A model generated the notes under the pieces. The model saw only the letters and a list, made by a program, of their open reading frames with translations. It made no database searches and was not told the DNA's origin. The translations under genes were made by a program, and so were the position numbers. Shown in pieces: positions 47,101 through 56,100 of a stretch of 64,000 bases of DNA (the stretch's first letter is position 1; each line of letters starts with the position of its first letter). This DNA comes from Carposina sasakii (taxonomy: Eukaryota; Arthropoda; Insecta; Lepidoptera; Carposinidae): the NCBI GenBank assembly GCA_014607495.2, contig CP053159.1:3913501-3977500 (forward strand), given 5' to 3'.

Positions 47101-50100
47101 CGGGAAAAATAAACATGTAATTTCGGGTCTCAAATTTTGTGGATAGGTTTTCTACAGTGGGCTATTTACATAGCTTTTCTCTTAACATACCCTTTTTGTT
47201 ACATCCTGTATAGGTACGTGATCATCGAAATGAAAGGAAAAAATAGATATGTTTCCAAAAGGGAAAAGAAAACTCTTGTATTCTTTATTATGCACACAAA
47301 CATTAGACAATTTAGTGACTAAACATAGTAAAACAGAGAGTGTGTAAAGGCGAGCTTCTCTCTTTAAGAGATTTCTTCCAGCCACTCCCACTTTAACTTC
47401 TCTGAGTTTTTTTCTAAGTTTTTGGGTACTAAGGGCGTTAGGTCTTACTGCCAATTTCAATACTACCAAATCAAAAAGAATCTCGGATTTTTTTATTCCG
47501 CAATTATGTATGAAAACAATTGAAGCTTGAATGTAATTATGCAAAAATCTATACCTATCGGTTATTGAAACATAATGTATTTGATGAACCTATAATGTAA
47601 GTACTTATCATACTTACATTCAATTTGGGATTGTTAAATTTAAAAGAAAGGTAATTCACACGTTTCAATAATTTTCTTTGAACCGCAGCAAATGAATTCG
47701 ATTTTGATTCATTACTATAGAATGAATATATTCATAGTTTCATGGTAGTCATAAAGTTGAGATATGGGAAAACGAAGGTTAATCCTTTGGGATACTATCA
47801 TAATAGCTTTATTTCTAGGTCAAACCTACCGTTCGCGTTGTTCAGAATGACTTGCAAAAGTCCTTAATGTAAGTCAGAAAGTGTAAAATTTTGGGCATTG
47901 TGTTAAACGTTTTTACCTAGTTTTATGCCTTAATAATAGTACATTAGGTATCATTATTAAATTTAAAAATTAAACCATGTTGCCCTTCAATTTTGGTGGA
48001 AGGAGTTTTACGAGAAATTTCACAATGCCTAATGTCACATCAATCCTATAGATCGAAGAGTGTGTCCCTAAAATATTCGTTCTTTCGAATTTTCGAATAT
48101 TTTCTAAAGTATATGAACAATGTTTTCACAACTGTCACAAACGGATACTTTACTCTGTAATATCTGAGTTCGGGTACAGCCGACGCTTTTACAAGAACTT
48201 TACCGTTTAAATAACTTGGTTAAATGGAGCAGGTTATGATAAAATTTTTGTAATTATTTGGGTCTTTGAATTCTTTGATCATTACGAGTTGAGTAAGAAT
48301 TTTTGTATATACAAAATGAGTACACTCTTCCAACATGAAAATTTTATATGGAAGCTTACTTAGTAGAAGCACTGTGTAGAAGCACTACTATATAACCACT
48401 TATAGCAGGATTGTTTCTATTGTGGAAACGAGACGCCACTGCTATAAGTTGTTTTAATGTGACGTCACCCTGCATCGACGAGTAATCGTCGCACGTTACG
48501 ATGTCGCTTGGTAGAGTGTCGTAGTTTCACGAAGTCGCATCGGGAAACGACGCGGCATCGTGGTACTATGCGACGTCGTATCGTGTTTATGCGTGGAAGC
48601 CCCGATTCCCGTACAAATCTGCTGGACGGTACCTAGAGGCATTTCAGCGTTTATGACGTCAGCGGCTCTGGCAGTTTCATAAAACTTTTTACGAGCAAGC
48701 TCGCGTTTCGCCGCGACATTTTATTTCGTTTTTTAGCGTTTTTAGGATGATTCAATGTTTATTTAGGTAACGGTGTTTTATTGTCTTTTTGAGTGTCGAG
48801 AGAGGAATGTTTTAGTTAGTACCTTTGTTGGTGTGATATTTTTTGTATTGCAGATTTATGAAAGCTAAAAATATGATGATGATGATGTGCTAACTACAAT
48901 AATAGTGTCAATGATTTTGCTACCTACAGTTTTGTAATTTGTTATATTTATCTACTTATTTAAAGCATTATTACTAATGATAAAGAAAGCTAATGAAGTT
49001 GTATTAAAGGGTTATTATACTGGACTACCGCTTTAATTGAACAAATGAAAGATATCGGAAATTACGGAAATATAAAATTCCATTTTACTTTTATTATTAT
49101 ACTTAGATACACGCGTTACATATTGTTAGAAAGAAAATTAACTAAATTGCCCAAATAATTAAAAGTTTAAAAGCAAAATTACCGGGAAAAGACATTAAAA
49201 CATTAATCACAATTGTAAAGTTTTCGGATCACCGATACGGTATTGAGTAGCTATGTCTGTCTAACTCACTCTACAGAAGTTTGCATGTCAGGAGAAAGAG
49301 ACGACACGATTGTTTGCTGTTCAGCTTTGTGCCACAAGTTTGGGGAAACCTTTCTCAATTACATTAACAGTTTCATCCCTGTTCTGCGTAATGAACAGGG
49401 TCTGCTTTGTAGAAAGGCAAAAAATATATTCATCAGAAATAAACCTTTTTAATAAAGAAATCTCTTTTTTGGGGAAACGGGATTTAAAGAGGGTAAAAGT
49501 TTGTATTTTTTGTCAAAAAAATGTTTGATATTCTTATAATGGCGATCTAATATCACATTTTATATGTTTTCTGATGTTTAATAAACTTACTTTTTCATTA
49601 ATAATATTAGTTAGTTAGAAGATTTTAGTTTAAAGATTACGCCTCTTATTATAAACCCACAGAACACTTTATCTACAATCTAAGCAAACCCAGTTCAGTC
49701 GCTAGTTAAGAATATAATAAAGGTTAACTTTAAACTACGTCAATTCATTTAGCAGAAAGTTTTGCTTAGAAACAGAGCGCACTCTATTCTACGTAATAAA
49801 CTTACCACTGACCTTTATTAATACAATTACACTGGACTGCCTATTTGGAATTACCTATTTGATTAGCCATTCGATTTTCGGCACTTTGGCGCAGATTACG
49901 CAAATTTATATATCGCATTTATTGTCAGCTTGGCTGGTATGACTGCAATGTCAACACTGTCACACATATATTGCGATTCATAATGTTCAAATTACCATCA
50001 ATCATTCGATAATGACCACAAAACAATATAGGTGTCTTAACCTACAATCCTCAATCTAATACTAATTAACAGTTAAATGCAATAGCTGATATTGAGTGGT

Positions 50101-53100
50101 TTTTGTTAATATCAGATTAAATCTCCGATTGTATTTAAACAAAATTTTAAAATTGTAAATAACACCCGAGATTCTTTTTGATCTCGAGTATTAAAATTAG
50201 CCGTAAGTCACTTAATAAAGGGATAGTACCTAGTCAGTTAGTTTAACTGTGCATTTTCTGCACTTAACCTCATGAGGTCATATTTTGTGTGCTAAATCGC
50301 AGGTTGGTATTTATTCATTGTCATCTTATTTTGAAGAAGTAGTAGCATCTACTATAAGTCTACAAAATAACTAGATTTAGTAGCACTCGAAATCGAACTA
50401 CTTAAGTTTATATGTCCAACGTACTAACGTTGTTACAAGTCAGCGACTGTCCCAGTCAGCATGGCTTTGTTTTCGAAAACAAGCTCAAAGTTTCTGAGAT
50501 AAGTAAAATTTTTCCATAAAATAACGAATCACTGTAGTAGTATGCTCGCTCATTGCTGACAGCGGAAGATAACGATGAAATTTTCTAATAGTGAACTATA
50601 TTATACGTGTTCTATATGTACTTATATAACTGCAAAGTTTCATGGAAATCCCGTAGTATTGACGTATATAAAAGAGTAACAAACAGCCAAATATCGATTC
50701 TCACAAATTTTCACATTTATACTTAGAATTGGGGTTCTCTTCTGGCAAAGAGCTAGCAAGTATACTATTTCTTCTTTCATACCTGCAAGCCTAACATGAT
50801 CTGCGAAACACGATATGATAAACCGATTATCGACATTTTGCCTGTAAAAATACGATAAATATAGCCGCCATGTTGAATTTTGTATAGAGACGATACGATA
50901 TCGTACGATACGATATCCACGATGCGTGGTCATGCTAGGGGGGCTGACCTCGCTATGCTAAACATAGGTAGGTAGGTAGATTACGCGATGCTGCAGTTTT
51001 AGCTCCCCATTTTCGGAAACAAAGCTGTGTTGAATATCTATGTTTGTAAAGTAACTAAGGATAACCCCAAAATATTTTTAAATACTCACATAAGTGCTAA
51101 GTCCAGCTAAAGGCACACCGTTCGCTGATAACAGGAGGTCTTTCTGCGCAAGCTGGCCGGTCCTCCACGCCGGCTGCGGAGGATAGAGGCGCCGGATCCT
51201 CACCAGGCCTCCGCCGCCGCAGACCGACATGCCGAGACCTCGCCCGTCTTTCTCCACGACTACTGTGAATGTGTTATCTGTGGACAAAGAAGCAATGGTG
51301 TAATGACTAGGTTTTTTGATGATTTGAGACTCGAAATATGTTTATTTGTCGAGATAGAGTCGTTAATTCTGTTATATCTAACACTGCCGTCAGCCAACGT
51401 CGGCACACATTTGGACCGAACCACTTTCTGCATTGCCACACGCCTACGCCTTGGGGCGTCGTGCAATGTCCCCCACCGATGCCGATGTGGCGATGCCGTC
51501 AATCAACTCGGACGGACACCATGGCCTCTCATGTGCTAGGAGTGCCGGTCACATCCTACGTCATGCCAATATCAACAATATCATCCGTCGGGCCCTTGCC
51601 ACCGTCGGGGCACCATCTGTTTTAGAACCCGACGGATTGGCGCGTGACGATGGCAAGAGACCGGACGGCGTGACCCTCGTGCCCTGGGAGATGGGCGCTC
51701 CCTAGTATGGGACGCTACATGCGTCGATACTCTGACGGCATCCCATATCCCAAGCACAGCCATAAGAAGTGGCTCTGCGGCCGCCTCAGCGGAAAACCTC
51801 AAACGGCGCAAATATGCAAACCTTAGTGGAGACTACATATTTGAGCCATTTGGGGTTGAAACCATGGGGCCATGGGGCTCGGGAGCCCATGTCCTTTTTA
51901 AGGGCATCTCTAAAAGACTGGTCGAGGCATCCCATGACCGAAGGGCTGGCCAGTACTTTGGTCAAAGGATTAGCCTCGCCATTCAGTGGGGCAATGCGGC
52001 CAGCCTTTAGGCCACGTTGCTAGCGGTGGAGGAGTTGCAGGCAGTCTTCTATTTGTAAAAATGTCCTAGATTTAAGCTTTTTATTTTGTACTAGTGGACG
52101 CCCGCGACTCCGTGTGCGTGGACTACAGAAAAAACAAAATGTTGAAATTATCCGAGATAAAAACATTTTCCCGGGATAAAAAGTAGCCTATATGTTAAGT
52201 GGGACCTGTCACAATATATTACTGAAAACTGCATTGAAATCGGTTCAGCCGTTTCTGAGATTAGCGTGCACAAACGCACAAACGCACAGATAACACACAA
52301 ACAGACAAAATTTTCAAAAATCATTCTTTTGTGTACTATTGCGTTGATAAAGGACTCCTATAATATTTTTTCTCGTATATCTTCCATGTACAGACAGCAA
52401 TCCGTTACATTTTTATAATATGTATAGATTATTATCCACCCCACAATGTAAATTATAAATAAATAAATGATAGACAATTATACCTCGTCCAATGAACTAA
52501 ATACAATGCTAAACTACAAGCGAACGCAAATTGACAGACACTGATCGATGTAGATAGGATAATGTAGAGTTCTTTTTATGCCTTATTTCGGAACTAATAT
52601 TTTTTCTATGAAAATCACCGATAATGTAGTCATACCATAGGAGATATCAAATCCCCGAGTCACATAATAACAAGCACTGTCATTTACCTAAAGGAACTAT
52701 TTGGTGAGAAGCACTATAGTAAGAAAAAGTATAACACTGCGAAATACTGTCAGTTCGTAGATTATTGGCGTATACGAGCATTTTTCAGGAAAGCAACGCG
52801 AAATGGTTTTCTTGCTTGTTTCGACTTTTCTACGGATTAAAAAATTTGAAATGCTTTTAGCAATATGTGCTATTATCATCCATTATGCCACTCTTACTTT
52901 TTAAGCAAATGATTCGAAAATACTTCTCCGAAAATTTAAAAAAATGCAAATTTTATTTACTTCTCGTGTAAATAACAAAATGAAATCAATAATTTTATAA
53001 TGCCAAGCTGACTCAAAGGCATTTTGAATTAATTCTCAGGTAAATTTTATTCCATTCTCTGCCTTTCAATTTTTTATAAATGCGAGGTAAAAAAGGTAGA

Positions 53101-56100
53101 TGTTCCTTCCTTACTAGAGGTAATACCGTAAATTATAAAAAAATCTATAAGCATAAACTCTTACGCAAACTAATGAGCAAAATGTCTGCCAAAATTCGTT
53201 TAGTTCGTGCCCGTTGCCACGGGTGTGGCATATGTCGATTATTTTAATTGGTGCATATATTGGTTGTGCTAATACTGTAGTGTTATATCCTCAGCGGAGG
53301 GTATAGGGCCCGGTGGCGGGCGATCCCTCAATAGAGCAAAATGTCTGCCAAAATTCGTTCAGTTCGTGCCCGTTCTGTGCATAGAATTTAGTTTATTATT
53401 GTTGTGAATAATTTATATCCTTAAAGCAAATAAAGCTCCCTAATATCTGAACGAACAGCAGGTGCGGTTACATCCTCTTATGAAGTAGACACACTATGCG
53501 GTTAGTTTATTTTACTACGTTATACATAAATATATTTTACTGTTTTAACTTTAAACGTGGCTAAGGGTTCTCCTTTTCGATCCTGCAGTTCTGATTATCA
53601 CAATTTTAGAAAACCGCTATGTCTTTATGTATGTGTATGTAGGTATGTAATCATCATCATCATCATCATCATCAGCCTATTGCAATCCACTGCTGGACGT
53701 AGGCCTCCCCCAGGGCACGCCACAAGACTGCCATGGGGGTATTTGCCCATAGTCACCACGCTGGGCAGGCGGGTTGGTGACCGCAGTTTGTATTTTGGAC
53801 TATGTTGTCAGCACGGGAGGCGCTGCTGCCCACCTCCCGGAAACCCTTAATCGCCACGGGCAGACATGGGGTGGCACGAATTCTACTCTGCCGCCACCAC
53901 GCGGCTGTATGATTATGGTATGTAATACGTATAAAATTACATTTAAAAAGTTAATGTTCCTTTTTTAACTGCGCCTTCTAGTAACTCCTAGCTTAGCTTC
54001 GTATAAGGACACATTACGACACAAGCTTTAATTTCTGTATTTTCCTATATTTCTATTAGTTGTGTGTGCACAATACAAGTGAAGTTCTAATATTGTGTTT
54101 TTCTTGACTTTCTTACATATATTATACCAAGTGCGCCCTATTCAATACAATATACAGTCCACTAAATCGACATCTTGGTGAGACACGATACATCAACCAG
54201 GCTGTCCCGCTCAATAGCCCATTGTAGAAAACCTATCCCCAAAAATTTTAGACTCGAAATCACATGTTTATTTTTCAAGATTGTATTGACATTCTATAGT
54301 GGACTATTTTCATAGCTTTTCGCTTAACATACCCTTTTTGTTACACCCTGTATAGGGATGGATGGGTATTAATTACCTAATTGTAGATTGCTAGCTGAAT
54401 AGTATTAGTACTGTGGACGATTCTGACCGTCACACTTAATCGTAAACTTAAAAGTTCTAGCTGACCCCTTTCTTTCTCGGCCAGTTACATTAAGAAGGGG
54501 GAGAAAGCGACATAACTAATTTTAAGTTTATGTTTAAGTATTTATATGCATGTAATATGATAGGGATAGTTCGCCTTTTAGTAGATCGATGTAGTAGATT
54601 AAATCCCAGTCACGATTCATGCTCGCTCGTATCACATAGGTAATGTATTTTCATATACTATATTGTAAAATTATAATGATTATATTGAACTATTATTGAT
54701 CTTCTATGCTGCTCTGGGAGTAAAAAATAAGTATAATACTACAGCTGCTTCTTTTCCCGGCCATACTGTACAAGTCAGTAGAGGGACAAGAGGGTCTTGG
54801 TGTTTTGTAGGCGATGGGCTGACCATCTGTCACTACTAACCGAACTTTTACATCTCAACTATACCCTCAAAATTGGTCAGAAGTGGCACCATTTGGTTCT
54901 ATCGGCCCTTGATGCTCTGCCTACCCCGTAAGGGATAAAGGCGTGATTATATGTATGTATGTATTATTATAATTATATTGAACTAACAGACAGTGACTTC
55001 GTCCGCGTGTACTATACACCTACTAATATGTATGTATAAACCAGATTCATGATTAGATGTCTGCAAAGGCTATGTTTGTAGTTGGAATCAGATCGATCGT
55101 ATTGTCGTAAGTCATCAAATGTATTATTCGTTTGATTCTCAGTATATTATATTATCCAGCCGTATTTAGCATGTTTCTCAGTTACGATTTATCTATAATG
55201 TACCGTGAACCTATTAGAAAAAAAAACAAACGGAATGGTGTCACTCAGATTGAAGCATTCATAGTAAGCTGATGGATAGGGGAGAGATGTATATTCACAG
55301 GTTATCCACTCACACATACAAACTATAGTAGGCTCGACGACTACCAGACAATACGCACACATGCAAAAGGTGCCGCCATTACGGTGTTTCAATCTGTGCA
55401 GTGACAACACTCCGTCCGTTGTTTATTCCGCCTTATATTGGTGTGTGCAGATTCGAATATCATCACAAAATGTTAGCCCGTAGGTATCATAAGAGGTGAT
55501 TAAAGGTTTTCCGGAAGGTAGGTCCCTAGGAAGTGGGGAAAACCTAGTTGGTAACATAAAAAGGTTAAAATTATGAATGTTCCAACATTGGCAAAAGTAA
55601 ACATAAACGCTTAAGTGTCTAGGGGAACGGTAGGTAGACTGTGATAAAAGGATATTTCTTCCTTCGCGAATAAATTGTAGCAGTAGTTCTAACCAACATA
55701 GTAGCTACTACATATTATAAAATATCAGGTTACAATATTACAAATGGAAGGTATATACAATGTTAGTTCTCGGTCGCTTGTCTCTCCCGTCGGACGGACA
55801 TGAATTAAACATTAGATGAGCTACCAATGGAATTATATTTTTCCACCGATTTTGTCCAATATGCCGGCGAATTGGAGCAGAATGGTTTAATCTTGTTCTC
55901 TTTGTTCTTTTTCGAAGGGTTGCACTTTTGTTACAATTTATATGAAGTGTTATTCGTATTTGTACTGGCTAAATGTTAAACGATTTTAATTTGCGCTATA
56001 TTCTTTTAGTTTTTGTTGGATAGCTTCGAAGAGTTAAAATATTAAGTTGTATTAATTTACTACATCAATTTCATGCACTTTTTTCCACCTCTCCTAGACA

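Noticed and set aside
47182..47544. 120-codon minus-strand protein
   Set aside because: Its C-terminal part lies in the arm of a family A fold-back element, and another part looks like a LINE tail (GGCGAGCTTCTCTC). No domain seen.
51303..52023. Several overlapping plus-strand genes
   Set aside because: They are frame-shifted pieces of one decayed retroelement-type protein, plus its complement.
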